Assembly: GCA_028622995.1 (NCBI GenBank)
Contig: JAJQJQ010000067.1
Location: 558,001 to 622,000 of the forward strand
Direction of reading: 5' to 3'
DNA: 64,000 nt
Source: Panagrolaimus kolymaensis
Lineage: Eukaryota > Nematoda > Chromadorea > Rhabditida > Panagrolaimidae
Under the pieces are notes generated by a model. It was given only the letters and a program-made list of their open reading frames with translations, was not told the DNA's origin and did no database searches. A program made the translations under genes and the position numbers. Of the stretch, positions 45,666 to 58,900 are shown piece by piece. The first letter of the stretch is position 1; the number at the start of each line of letters is the position of its first letter.

Positions 45666-47017
45666 TTTGGCCATAGTGATGGTAGGCGGTATGGTTCCAT
45701 TGAACTAATAAAGAACCACCACTACAAAATTTTAATTAATGAGAACTTTTAAAAAAAATGTATGCATTAATATTTTAGAATTTTAACATGGAACAGAACA
45801 TAATTGTCTTATAACTTTGAGTTTTTTTTTAAATCCTCTGAAAAACTTTGTTTGTTTTTCTCTCAATTTATTTATTATAAATTGGGACAAAATTGTTTTT
45901 TTTTTTACATTTGAAGCGCATTGATTTTTTAATGTCTCATTTAGTTTCTTTAAACGATAAAAAAATAAACAATTTTTTTTTTTGCAATGTTCGCGCCAAC
46001 ACGCAATGTTTTTTCATTTGAAGAAACAAAAAGAAAAAGGTTTGCCTTTTTATATTCGTATCAAATTGCCTGCCTGTTTTACGCTTTTAAAAACATTTAT
46101 TAAATATTTTTTTGAATATTTTGTTAATCATTTCTTTTTTATTTTGTATTTTTTAGACAAAAATAGAAAAATATGTTAAAAATTAATAAATTAAATTTTG
46201 AAACAAATTATATTTTAATTATTACAAAGTCAAATAGCAAAAAAGGGAAATGTGACACTAAAATGATATTTTCAGGAAGGAAGTTTGAATACCTAGGCTG
46301 TTACTATCACAATAATATAATAAATCTTAAATAATGCTAATATGTTGTTAACAAAAATAATGTAAAAAATTTTTAAGGCTAAAACATTTATTCCTTCAAA
46401 AAAAAAAAAAAGATTTGTTTGGTTTCCACTGCTGAACTATGTATTTTTTTCTTTCTTCATTTTTTTAGCTTTATTTTGCTTGAAAATCGTCAAATTTTAC
46501 ACTTTTTTTCTTTCCAGTCGCGGTGTACATTTAAAAAATCGATTTTGAAAAAAGCCTTTTTTCATTTTTTTAGTTTAACGAAAAAAGATATATTATTTTA
46601 GTTTTCTATTTTTTTTTAAATATTTTGTTTATCTTTTTTTTCTTTTTTTTTACTTCTCAATTTTTATCGCATCAAACCTTTGGATTTTTTGTTTGATAAA
46701 AACTTTACAAAATTACATATTAAAAAAAATCTGGAAAAAAAAATCATTTTTTGATCCATTTTTTTTGAAAATACTGAAAAGAAATAGCAAATTTGATCAG
46801 ATTGAAGCAACATTCAATCAATTTGAAAGCTTTTTAAATGAAATCTTCGTGCAAATTATTTAACAGGATTCGAAAGAGCTTGAGTTTTATTCTTTTTATG
46901 CAAATGCAACCAAATCAACTTTTTTTCATGGTATTTATTAGCTCTTACTTGCATCTTTGCAATCTTTTCGTCACGTCCTTGGCGATCGATAGTGTTTCAT
47001 CCCACCATGTTTTTGCG

Positions 47018-47326
47018 ATGGTCACCAGGGATGAGCGGACGTGACTTTTCCTTTAACGGACGGATAACGAAACGGACGTCAGGCAGTTCCGTAAAAGCGG
47101 ATACGGACACGGAAATCCAAAAGTGCCCGGATATCCGCAAAAACGGATACGGACACGGATATTTGTATTAGAATTTTCATTTTTATAGCTTACACGGACA
47201 CGGATACGGATAAGGGATTTTTAAAATTTTTTTTACGGACACGGATACGGATACGGACGTGCAAAACACACGGATATCCGCGGAAACGGACACGGACACG
47301 GATATCCGCTCAGCCCTGATGGTCAC
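47018..47326. mobile_element. hAT-type MITE filled with CGGACACGGATA-type repeats
   Basis: Element 47026-47318 (293 bp) with a perfect 8-bp duplication ATGGTCAC (47018-47025 and 47319-47326). Terminal repeats are CAGGGATGAGCGGA at the left and, reading inward, CAGGGCTGAGCGGA at the right. The interior is built of variants of CGGACACGGATACGG and CGGATATCCG, in both orientations, around a short AT-rich middle. No coding capacity. Confidence 0.9.
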
Positions 47327-49924
47327 GTATTTGATTTTTTTACATGTTTATTCTTACTACTATCACCTCCTTTGAGGAACCAATTTCGGCTTCTGTCTTT
47401 CATTTTTTTAAAAACTATTTTTACAGTAGTATACATTGCATTTAAGCCGAAAAAGTTTTTTTTGTGCGACGTTGAATTTTAATTATAATCGCTCTTCTTT
47501 CTTTTTTTTTCGTAGTAATGTATCCATTTTTTTTGTTAGTCCCTCATTTTTTGTTCTCAAAATAAAAATATGGTGGAATGGATAGAGATAACACACAATA
47601 AATAGCACTGAATAATAATAACGAATAAAAACATATGGATATGCAACGCAATCATTCTCACTCTCACTTTGTACTCACATACTAGCATATTATTGAACAG
47701 AACAAAAAGAAATTGAAAATTCAATATTCTCCCCATTTTTTTTAGTTATTATTATCCTCGCATGGATAAATAAACATATGCTCATCGAAAAATTGACACG
47801 GATGCTGCTTCAATTTCATCAGCCACCAAAAAAAACCCATCCTCCGCGGTCTATCCTTTTTTTTCTTTTTCTCACTTCATGGTTATTAACTTTTTTTGTT
47901 GTCGTTCTCGCGCTCGCTTTACACCTGTTGAAAAAAATGAAAATAGATAGGAGGATAGATAGAATATAGTAGTTATTCATCCATCCATTTATCTCCCCTC
48001 CCCTATACTTTTGTTCTTTTTCAATTTTCCAGGAAAAAAAGCGGCATTCAAAAAAAGCAATAATACCGTGTCGCGCCCAACCAGTATGTATGTTCTTGTC
48101 CTCAAATAACAAACACCCCACCACCACTCAACGGAGAAAAAAAAAACGAAATAGGTTTCATGCATTAAACCACATTATTTATAAAAAGAACAAAACAATC
48201 GGTTGCTTTTTCCGTCTCTTTTTTTTATTTTATTGAATTGATCCCATTTGGCTAATTGCCTCTTTTTTTTGTTTTTCATGTTTCACCTTTTTGTTATTGT
48301 TTGATGAAGAAAAAAAAAGGAAAATGAAATACGGTGACTTTCTTTTTTTGGACAATGTAAAAATAATAAAAAGAATGGATTGGCGGATAAAAGGTGTCAA
48401 ATTATTATTCATTTTACTAATTTCATTTGAAGGTAAAAAATTTAGACGCCGCTACAAAAACCCAAAACTTTACTCTTTTTTCGAAAGGACTCAATTTTAT
48501 AAGAAAAAAAATTACAAGAATCGGTTTTAATAATAAAATTTTTTTTTGAAAAAAACTTTAATAATTTGCATAATTCTTTCGCGGATTTGCTTGGGTGCTT
48601 TTAACACTTTGCAATTATTGGGCCATAAAAAAGTTATGGAATTAATCAATATTTAATTAATCAAAATTCATTGAAAATATTTACGAAATTTTTATTATTG
48701 ACTTTTAAATTAAGAACTTAAAATACAATACATATTTAGAAACTACAGAAAATCTGCTATTTTTTTATTTGTACAGTACTAGGGACACAGAATAAACTAG
48801 TAAAAAAAACATTTTTCAACTCAACAAAATCATCAGTAACAGTAGCAGCTGATCTTTTTTTTATCCCACACACAAAAAAGGTGTCAAATTATCGTTCAGA
48901 CATAATAATAACCATTTAGTCATTTAGAAACTATAATATTCAAAAAAAATTTATAAGAGCAGATGTTTTTGGCTTTCCCTTTTTTTGTGTGTCAATGATT
49001 CCATGATCATTATCTTGAACTGACTAAACTAACAAACAAATCTGTTGCATAAGCATTTTACCTTTTTTTTTAAAAGCGTTGTCGTTTTTATTTTCGGAGA
49101 AGAAAAAAAAGAAGCATCACATTTGCATTCTTTCTCATTGACGCCACGCTGCTGTTTTTGTTATAATTCTTTCTTGGGCTCATTATCGTCGTTTTTTTAT
49201 TTGTTGTTTTAAGCGATCGTTGTTTCTCTCTCCTTTCGAAGTGGTTGCTGCGATCATTTGTTTTAACATCATCTCTCACCACCATTTTTTAAGAGATCGA
49301 GGATCTTCTTAAAAGGAAGTGAGTGCATTAATATATATATTCTCTTTCCTCTCTTCTCCTCTCCTTTTTTTTCTTTGCGCAAGGTGAGAGATTCGAAACT
49401 AAACGTTTTTGCATTTTCTTTTTTTAATTGCTCGAAAACGACGATGATTTTGTTGTTGTTTGTCGTTTGTCGTCGTCAGATGCGATCTTCCGATCTCTTT
49501 CTTTACGCACTCATGTTTTTTTTGTTGTTGTTGCAACGAAAGAAAATCTTTTGTTTAAAAAATTTTGATACAAATTTATTTCTTCTTCTGCTAAATTGAG
49601 AAGGAAATAAAAAAAATAGCATTTTTAATATGATTTTAGAAATTATCCTAAAAATCGGAGCAAAACGGATTTATTAAATGAATGAAAGAAAAAATGTAAC
49701 AGATGTCAAACAGGAAAAAATATCGGAGAAGTGTGTGTAACAAGTACTAATTTGAATTTTTCTCCGATAATGAATAACAACAAAAAAGCAATTAGCAGTG
49801 CAGATAGATTATTTATGTCAGCTATAAATACTGTAAACGAGCCAAACAAAATAAAATAAAAGTGAATTTTAAAGTTAATTTTTTATAATAAACAAAGTTA
49901 TGTTGAAATTATGGTGGGTTCAAA

Positions 49925-49982
49925 GTGATAATAATAATAATTAGTAATAAACGATAATTTGCAAAAAAAGATTACTATCATT
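49925..49982. repeat. GATAGTAAC-type palindromic repeat unit
   Basis: Diverged copy: GTGATAATAA at the left, AATTTGCAAA in the middle, GATTACTATCA at the right. Confidence 0.5.
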
Positions 49983-50061
49983 TAATAACCATAATTCTAA
50001 TAGAGATATTTGGCAAACTTATGTTAATTTTAGCGTTCAGTTTGGAGGTTGATTTTTGATC

Positions 50062-50150
50062 ATCCTGAACAGGGACGGGCGGAATTCTGATTCCGTTTCC
50101 GTTTCCTTCCGTCTAAGGAAAAGTCATTTCCGCCCGTCCCTGATCCTGAA
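50062..50150. mobile_element. Very short hAT-type MITE (73 bp)
   Basis: Element 50070-50142 flanked by a perfect 8-bp duplication ATCCTGAA (50062-50069 and 50143-50150). Terminal inverted repeats CAGGGACGGGCGGAA are nearly perfect and resemble those of the 47026 element (CAGGGATGAGCGGA). Only about 40 bp (CCGTTTCC repeats) lie between them, so it is close to two TIRs back to back. Confidence 0.9.
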
Positions 50151-51110
50151 GTTTAAAGTTTTTCTCAATAAACTATTTTTTTTCGAAGTTAATATTCACA
50201 ATATTGCCGTCCCTCATTTTTCAAAAAAGTCATTATATTTTTCAAGGCATCGTATGCTTTTTTCATGTGGCTTTTGACTTTTTTTAGTGATGATGAAAAG
50301 AAGCCGATGTAAACATTGCCTTCTTTTATGCTGTTGCTGCTGCTTGCTACCGTCGTCATTAACCGCCTCGTTTTTCTTAAAAATAAATACCTTTTTTTTA
50401 AAGGCAATGAACAATTTCATAAAAGACTCTCTCTTTTTTTGGAGACTCTACCACCGGAAATAACTCTGTGGGAGATGTTATATTTTGTGAAGCAACAACC
50501 ATATACTCTCATCGTTTTGGTGTATTTTCTTTCTTTTCATATATTTTTTGTTTGTTGGTAAAAGTGTCGATTTTCAATTGTAAAAAACTAACCATCATGA
50601 AGAAAAAAAATGAATTGAAGCTTATGTTTATTATTATTTAAAAGTCAGCATGTAAGCTCTATTAAAAATAAATAAATACATATTTTCTTTACTTTTTTTC
50701 TTTTTGAAAGCAAAAGAGAGGAGGCAAGCACAAAAAGGATATGGTAGATGTCAAGCGTCATTACGATTACTTTCTCTTCTTTTTTTCTCGAATTTCCAAC
50801 AAAAGATGCCTTTTATAAAAATGCATTGAAGCTAGCTGGATTGCTGTCATTAACAGCAGAGAACAAATGCAAGAGAATGTAATGAAAAGAAACATTTTTA
50901 AAGAACCTTACTTCCGGGAAAAAAGTTAAAATAAATAATTTTAAGCGTTGAAACTATTTTGGATCGAAAATACTTACAAATTATTTATATTCACAAGCAA
51001 ACGTTTAAAAAAGTACTTTCAAATTAATAAAAATCAAAACTGAAAAAATAAAAGTAATAAAATTTTAGCGATATTTTACATTTTTTTGTTACAATCTTTT
51101 CCCATCCAAG

Positions 51111-51160
51111 GATAGTAATAACATTTTATGAGCAATACTTTGCAAATTTTTGTTACTATC
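51111..51160. repeat. GATAGTAAC-type palindromic repeat unit
   Basis: GATAGTAATAAC at the left and GTTACTATC at the right, with CTTTGCAAATTTT between; 50 bp. Confidence 0.65.
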
Positions 51161-52627
51161 ATACCATTATTATTGGGAATTTAAAATGCATTGTATAACA
51201 TTTTTCTGTAATTTTGAGTACGAATTTATCTTCATCTTTTTGGATCTCGAAAGAAGCTTTTTTTGTATTATTTTTTTTACACCGTGTTTTTATAAATCTT
51301 TCCCTCAAAAAAAAAAATAGATGAGAAAAGTAAAATAACTTTTTTATTACGACATTTTTTCTTTAAGTTTGCATAATCACTCACTTTGCTATTTTTCTAT
51401 TTTTTTTTCTAAGCCAAAAGCGATTACCAAATAAAGGCATCAAGAATGGTGTGTGCTTCTTTTCATCAAAAATGAATTCCAACAAACAACATGAAAAGCT
51501 TCAATTGCTATTTTTTGGAGATGAGGATGCCAGAAACCGCCGCATACATAAACAGAAAAAAAGGCAATTGAGGAGCTGCCAAAATAAAAATTGTACGACG
51601 ACTCGTGCTGTTATAAGAAATTGAATATGCTTCCGTTTTCATCATCATTCTTTCTTTTTTTTTGGAGGAAAAAGAAGCTTTTCAATTTCTTTTTTTCTGT
51701 CTCGGCTTTCAAGAATGCTACGGTTGGTTTCTATCTTTGCCATATATTTTTTTTGTTGGTGGAAAAGATTACTGTAAAATGAGAGCAGCAACAGCTTAAA
51801 AGCCAGTCGTCGTGAACGCCTTAGGGCCTATCCCATAATAAATGGCATCAAGAAACTTTTGTTGAGTTTTCATAGGATAGGCGAAAAAAGCTGTCAATGT
51901 CATAAATTTGTGTTGTTGCTAAAAGCAATGATGCTTATTGCCGTCGCCAATGTTAATGCGAACATCATCGTATGCTTATTTTATTTGTCAAACATTTAAA
52001 AAAAAAGTAATTCATTTTTTTATTATTAAGTAAATATTTATAATAAAAATATCGCAATGAAAACAAAAAAAGAATATTTAAAAAAATGAAATATCTGAAA
52101 TTGAAAAAAAAACAGGAGTCAAAGGTTGGAAAACAAGTTTAAACTAAAAAAAATTTTTTTGAGCCAAACAAAAAAGTCGAAATATGGCTTCTACGAAAAG
52201 TTGGGATTTCACAGAGAGAAAAAAAGAAAATGAAAAAATCGAATCCGGGACAAGAAGTGTTTATTTTCCTGAAGAATAAAAAAAACTAGAGTCAAAAGAC
52301 TTACAGTAAAAAATAAGTATAAATGCAACAAAAAAATAATGAAAATGTAAATAAAAAAAGAGTTAAAAGTTTTTTTGATTTTTGTACACATTTTTCTATG
52401 ACGGCAAAATTTTAAATTATAATATTTTCAAAAAAAAAACAATGGTTTTGAACGTTAAGAAAATATAGGAAGAAGTAAAAGTGATTTCAGAATTGGCTGT
52501 AAAAAAATTAAAAAAAAGAAGAAATTGTAATAAATAGCCTTATGGGCAACACATACATATAAGGATAACTGAAGCTGATGGATGATTTATGAAGAAAAAA
52601 AATAATTAAATAAAAAATGAAAAAATT

Positions 52628-52732
52628 GATAGTAACAAAAATTCGCAAATTATTGCTCGCATTGTGTTACTCTCATTGGATGGAAAAAAGAGAGTAACTA
52701 AAAATGCAAATTATCGATCAAACTCGGTTACT
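52628..52732. repeat. Two adjacent GATAGTAAC-type palindromic units
   Basis: Unit one, 52628-52674: GATAGTAACAAAAATTCGCAA to GTTACTCTC. Unit two, 52690-52732: GAGAGTAACTAAAAATGCAA to GGTTACT. They lie 200-300 bp downstream of the ceh-32 stop codon. Confidence 0.65.
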
Positions 52733-52937
52733 AAAAAATTTTTCAAAACCGAAAGTTTCTTTCCTTATTTTTTTTTTTGCTTTTATCAACTCCGAAATCC
52801 TTATGAAAAACTGAGCATTAAAAAAAAGACTAAAACCACACGGGATTAATCAAAAGAAAAAAGTGAAAAACATTGAAAATCAAAATAAGCTCGAGACAGA
52901 CTATCACAAAATAAAAAATTAATAAATTTAATTTTTT

Positions 52938-55900
52938 TTAAGTTGATGAAGCTGACGACGTGTTTAATGGTTCCGTGGAAGATGTATCATCTCTTGGTGG
53001 AGGTGGTGTGATAGATGATTCTTCTGCCGTGGTTTCTGCATCCGCTTCTTCTTCCTCCTCTTCATTATTAATATTTTCATTATTATTTATATTAATATTT
53101 TTTGTGGGATTGGTAAAAATAATTTCTTCTTTAATATTTTTAATTGGTGAAGTTTTTAAATTTAATATATCATCAATTGAGATCTTTGCTTTCCTTTTAT
53201 TATTAATTGTGCCGGAAGGAGGAATAATATCAGATATTTGTGGTTTTATATCTGCCACCATTGGCGAAGGCTGAGACTGGTTTTGTTGAAGAATTAGATG
53301 TTGGTGGGCTTGAAAATTCTGTTGTTGCAAACCCGCCATGGCAGCCATATTAGCTAACATTTGTTGAGGATTCGATAATAATTGCCTTTGCATTTGTATA
53401 AAAAATTGCATGGTTTCAGGTGATTGGGTGAGATTGGGAAATAATGGATTAGGAAAAAATCCTCCTCCTGGCATAAATGGAAATCCCGGGGGTAAAGTTG
53501 GAAAAGATGGCATCGCTGGCACACCATTATTTGTTGTTGCTCCAGATAATTTTGTGGAATTATTTGTAATTGTTGTTGATGGAGTGATGGTTGGAATTGT
53601 GGATGATGTTGAAGCTTGTTGCTGGGAATAATCTTTTGGTTGTAATTGATCCTCTACATCACTACTTGGTGAACCTGCACCGGATGGAATGTCTTCGAGA
53701 TCGGAATCATCTGAATTTGTGGCATCATGTTGGCCTCGAGGACCAATAATGAGACCATTTTGTCTGAAAAAAATGATAAAATATTATTTTTAAAACTAAA
53801 GTTGGATGCTTTTTTAAATCCCATCTTTTTTGAGATAGTAATTAAAAGTTTACAATAGTAAACAAATTTATTTTACTATAAGGATAGTAATTAATTTTAA
53901 GCACTAATTTGTATGTTTTTGTTACTGTTATCTTTTATTGAATTTATTTAATTTTTGCCATTTAATTTTTTATTCAAAATTTTTAAATCCCTCAGGCTTT
54001 TAATAAGAAATAAAATCAAAGTCATTTTTTTTTGTTTCCACACTCTTTTATGCTTTTTATCCTTTTTTGTCTGTTTTTAAAATTGGATTAATATTGCTTG
54101 CTTTTATGCTGCTGCTCATGAGAAATATCCGCATCTTTCTCATTTTGCGCTTCATTTTTCTTTTCTCCTTTTTTTTCTATCCATTATAAGATTAGCGATC
54201 ATCCCCCTTTCTTTCCTTCTCTCTTTCTTTTAAATTTATTTTTTTTTGAAATAAAGAAGAAGTTAAAAGCAAAAGAAAGGGATGAGAAGTCCTTCTTTTT
54301 GTGTTTGTGTGAGAACAATCCGGATTACGATGTGTATTTGTTGCAAGCTTCCAATTATATTTCTTTTAGTTTAAAATAAAGTTTTTTCTTTTTCTGCAAA
54401 CAATAAAGGAAAAAGAAGATATGCAAGAAATTGAAAAAAATTTATAGTAACGATATCTCGAGAATTATTGTTTGAAAAAAGTTACTATCAAGAGAGAAAT
54501 CAAGAACAAAAATTATTTTTCCAAATTTTAATCTATTTTTTTTTTTTGAAAATACAAAACTTTCATTCTTTTGAACTGACACAATCACATTCAATTTCAG
54601 ACACCATCCGGCTTCCGTTAAAAATGCAAATTTAAATTTCTTTTTTGAAGATTTGACCCTTTTCATGCGAGAAGTTAAGTAAGTTGGATTAACTCTCTCA
54701 ATTATGGTAAATCAAATACTCTCTCTTTGCTCTCAAAAAAAATTTTGATAATAATAATGCTCATGCATAAAACATTAGCCGATGCTGCCTGCTTCTCTTC
54801 AAAAGTTTTTGCTTTAAGGCTTTTTTGTTGTTGCAAAATTCGATGCTTCCGTTTCAAAATAAAATCTCAATTTTGTTAACCACCACTTTACTTAATTTTT
54901 TCTGTGATTTATTCGGGCAATAAAAAAATTTAGATAATAAATAATAATTAAATGACAAGTTCCCTGACATTTAGTAACTACCATCAATTCGAAAACAAAA
55001 TAAAATAGTGAAACAAGAAGAACGAAACTGAAACACAGCAGCAGCTCAATTTTTTTTTTTATTTGAAACAAAAACAAGGACTTTCTGTTGTTGTTCATCA
55101 CCCATCTCTAATTTTTTTTTCTCTTCTCATTTAGCAGCTAAATGGTTACAGACGACGACCGACGACTCTCTGTTTTTCATTCTCTCATCTCTATGTGGTG
55201 GTGGTTGGTGAATGTCAATTTTTATTTAAAAATAAAAAAAAGAGCAGTAGCAAAATTAAATGAATGAAGAAAAAATATCGCGATTTCGGTGTGGTTGTTG
55301 TTGTAGTATACTACTTTTTATTTTCGCGGGTTTTGAACAAAAGAAGCTTAAATCATTAATTTTATTGCCTTTTTTATTTTTAGGGGTAGTAGTACTTCGT
55401 GCCTCTCTCTATTGCTTTGCTTGCTGCTCATTTTTCGGGAATTATACATAAGTAAGTAAGTACTTATAAAAAAAAATTTTAAGTAAGAAAAACAATCACA
55501 CCAAATAAAGAGTGAAAGCGACAGCTAGCAGCAGCTTAATAAAGTGATGAACAACAAAACAACTAAAAATATATGTACACTTGGTAATTAATCAAGTGTC
55601 GAGATTTTCTTTTTCTTCTCATTCGAAAAAAATAAAATGCAAATGAAAATAATTTTTTGTATTTTAAAGGATTTGTTTTTCTTCGTGGCTAATTTGAATT
55701 TGAATTTTTCTATTTTAATTTAGTTACAGTAACCACCAACCATCCAAAAAAGCTTTAACGAAAAAAGTAAAAGGCAAAGGAGAGAGAAAAGAAAATGAAA
55801 AACATGGGTGTGTCTCCGCGAAATAGAGAAGGGGATCATTGGCTGCGCATTTGTAACAGATCCGAGAAGAACAAAAAAAAATGAAAAAGAGAGAGCGAAT

Positions 55901-58900
55901 GTTTTGCTTTTGTTTTTCTCATTGGTTCATTCATTTTTGAAAGTGGCGGTCGCAAAGAAAGAAAGAAAAAAAGAGGATCAATGTCATTGGTGCTGGTCTC
56001 AATGACGACTGGTTGATGACGTTCATGAAAATGAGAAGAAAGAAAGAAAGAAAGAATATGGTAGAAAAAGATAGCAAAGAAAAGGGTCGAAAGTAATCAA
56101 AATTAAGCGATAAATTGCAAAAAAAAAATGATTACTCTCATTTAATGAAAGTAATTATAATTGTGCAATAATTTTAACTTTTTGATTACTTTCAAAGGTT
56201 AAAAACAAAATCTAATTTTGCCTCTTTTTTCTCAATGCTTTTTTGAACGTTTTCTTTTAAAAAAAAATTAATTGTCCTTAAAAAACTTTTAGTTTATTGA
56301 TTCACAAAGATCAAAGAAAGTTGGGTAGTCAATTAAAGGTGTTAAATATCACCCTAAAAGCTTTCCTTTATATATATTCATTTATGAATGCATCCCGCAG
56401 TTTATGTTTCAGATGTGTAATGTTTATCCAAGGATTTATCTCAATTGCTTCTGCGCTTCTTTTTTTTCCTTCATAGTTGAAAAATTGCTTTTAAAAAAAA
56501 TTTAAAAAACAAGGTCATCATCGTTGTAGCAGTGCTGCTGTGCTTGTTTTTTTTTCTCTCTCCTATCGACTGCTTTTTTTTATGCGATTGCTTTTCATGA
56601 CCGCGATTTTATTTTTTTGCCCTCCTGCTGTTGATTGAAGTTCGTTGTCGTCGCACACCATGTATATATTATATATGATTTTTTATTGTTGACTCAGATT
56701 CACACAGATGGAAGGAAAGGAATATACACGAATGAAAAAAACAGTGTCAATTGACTCTTGTTTTTGAACGGCTATTATTATAATTTTTTGAAAAAAATGA
56801 CATTTGTACCATTAAATAAAGACAGAGAAAAAAGCATGGAGAATGAGATCGAAAATGTGCAAAAAAAAGATTCATTGTTTAATAACCATTCACCTCCTCT
56901 CTTTGTTGTTGGGTGTATTGTGTTTCGTTAAAATAAAATATCCATAAAAAAATTTGAAATAGAAAATTAGCAACAATCTCATCCGCCGCCGAATCCGAGT
57001 AGTTTTATGGATGATAATAATGGCTCGCAATTTATATTTTTATTTTGACACTTATTTTTAGGTTTGCGCATTTTTTATCTCTCACCGTCGTTTTGAGAAA
57101 GAAAAAGAGAAAAACTGAATGAAGCAACAAAAATCATTGAAACTATTAGGAATAAATTTAAATGACAGTAACAACAAAAATTTTTGACAATAATTCGTAA
57201 AAATATCATAACTCTCAATTTTTCTTTAAAGTGATAATAAACAAAATTTGGCAATATTTCTTATGCTTCGGTTACTATCATTTCCTTCTCATTTTACTTC
57301 TTTTTTGGCTGTCCTTCATTAAGCTCGGATGCTTTTTATCCTTTTAAGACTCTCTCTAAAATTAAAAGGAGAAAGAAACAAAAGAAAGTCAAATCAAGAA
57401 AAGACTAATGCCAATGTGGTGTGTGCCAGCCATATGTTGTTAGTTGTTCGAATGTCAAGAAAAACCATGTAAAAAAACGGAGGCGCCATTTCTCTATTTT
57501 TCCACTCATTTGCTCAAAGTCATCAGTTTAGTTATTAGTTATTTAGTCTGTTATTAACTCTTTAGTTAAAACAAAAAAAATGAAAGAAACCTTTTAGTAA
57601 AAAAAAAAGAATCAATGAATGACTTTGACTCTTTATTTTTTTTTGGTTGCCGCTTCAATGAATATATCCATTTTATTTTTTTTGGGATCTCTTTTTTTGT
57701 CGTTTGCGATCATTTGCCGCTTTTTTTTCTTTTTTTCCTTTGCATGAAAAAGGATACAGTATCATCACATCGTCTCTTTGGATATGCATTTTCTAGGAAA
57801 TGAAAAGTAAGATGCTCAAAATGCTTTTTTTTCATTGTTTTACGAAAACGAAAAGAAAATGAGATGGAAGAGGATTACGACAACAAACACAACAAAGAAA
57901 AAAAATACGACTCTGTTGCATAAGTTTGAGAGAAGTGGAATCACAGTTAGTTAAAAATTTTGCTTGCTTTATTTATTTTTTTGTTGGTTCCATGAAACTT
58001 AAAAAAATTCAAAGGTTAAATACTATTGTTTGTGAAAAGATGCTTTATAACTAACTACTTTTTTTCTGTCTTTCATCGCTTGCTTCTCAAAACAAAGTAA
58101 ATGAGAGTAGGGTAGAGCTGAGCATTGAGTCGTCTTATCGTCATCATCGTTGTCAAACAACAACTACTACTTAACTAACTAACTAACTTCTCATTCCTCC
58201 TCCTTCACCAATACCATCTCTCTTTACCTTCTCCTTTGGGTCCTTGGGTCGGTTAACAATTTTTTATTTTCGAAAAATGAACCAATGAGACGACGAAGAT
58301 GAGAAGAACAAAAAAAAATGTGAACACAAAGTTTAAATGAAAAATTTAAAAAGTAGACGACGAAGATGAACAAATGAATGGAAACGGCTCCCTTCCATCT
58401 TCTCATTTCCCCCTTTATTTTTCATCAGAGGAGTCAAAAAAAAGAAGAAGAAATGATGAACTACGAAGAACGACAACGACAACGAACTAATAGCAGTTAA
58501 TCAAATCGTTTCACTCTCATTTCCCAACTTTTTTTAAACTTTTTTAACTTAGTGTCTTTACTCATCTTTTTTTCATCGGTTGGTTAACAAAACACTCAAC
58601 AAAAAAAAAACTTTTCTTCATTTCTCACTACACTCTCACTAACTCCTTTTTTTTTGTTGAAATAACTCTTTGAGACTTTGACACAACACAACCATTAAAA
58701 ACAATACATAATCTTCTTGTTTCGTTGTCGTCGTCAATGTCATCGGTTCGCTCGCGGTTCATCGTTTACGGATTAATTGATACCGTATGAAAAATTAGAA
58801 AAAATATTGTTAGAAGAAAAAAAGAGAAGAGAAAGCAATGAAATAAAATTTAAAATTATAAAAAAAAGAGTGAAAAAAAAGTTAATGGAAATTAAAGAAG

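Larger units (their letters stand above)
44193..52937. other. Large intergenic region downstream of trehalase and ceh-32
   Basis: 8.7 kb between two convergent genes, mostly A/T simple sequence. It contains two hAT-type MITEs (47026-47318 and 50070-50142), a GC-rich hairpin island (about 45560-45720), and GATAGTAAC palindromes (49925, 51111, 52628, 52690). Open frames are short and lack domain signals. No gene recognised. Confidence 0.6.

Noticed and set aside
46251..46310. Additional GATAGTAAC-type palindrome
   Set aside because: Only the right half (GTTACTATCAC) is clear; the left end GTGACACTAA matches poorly.
47028..47318. Telomere- or satellite-like array of CGGATA units
   Set aside because: The block has inverted terminal repeats and a perfect 8-bp target duplication, so it is a transposon insertion and not a free satellite.
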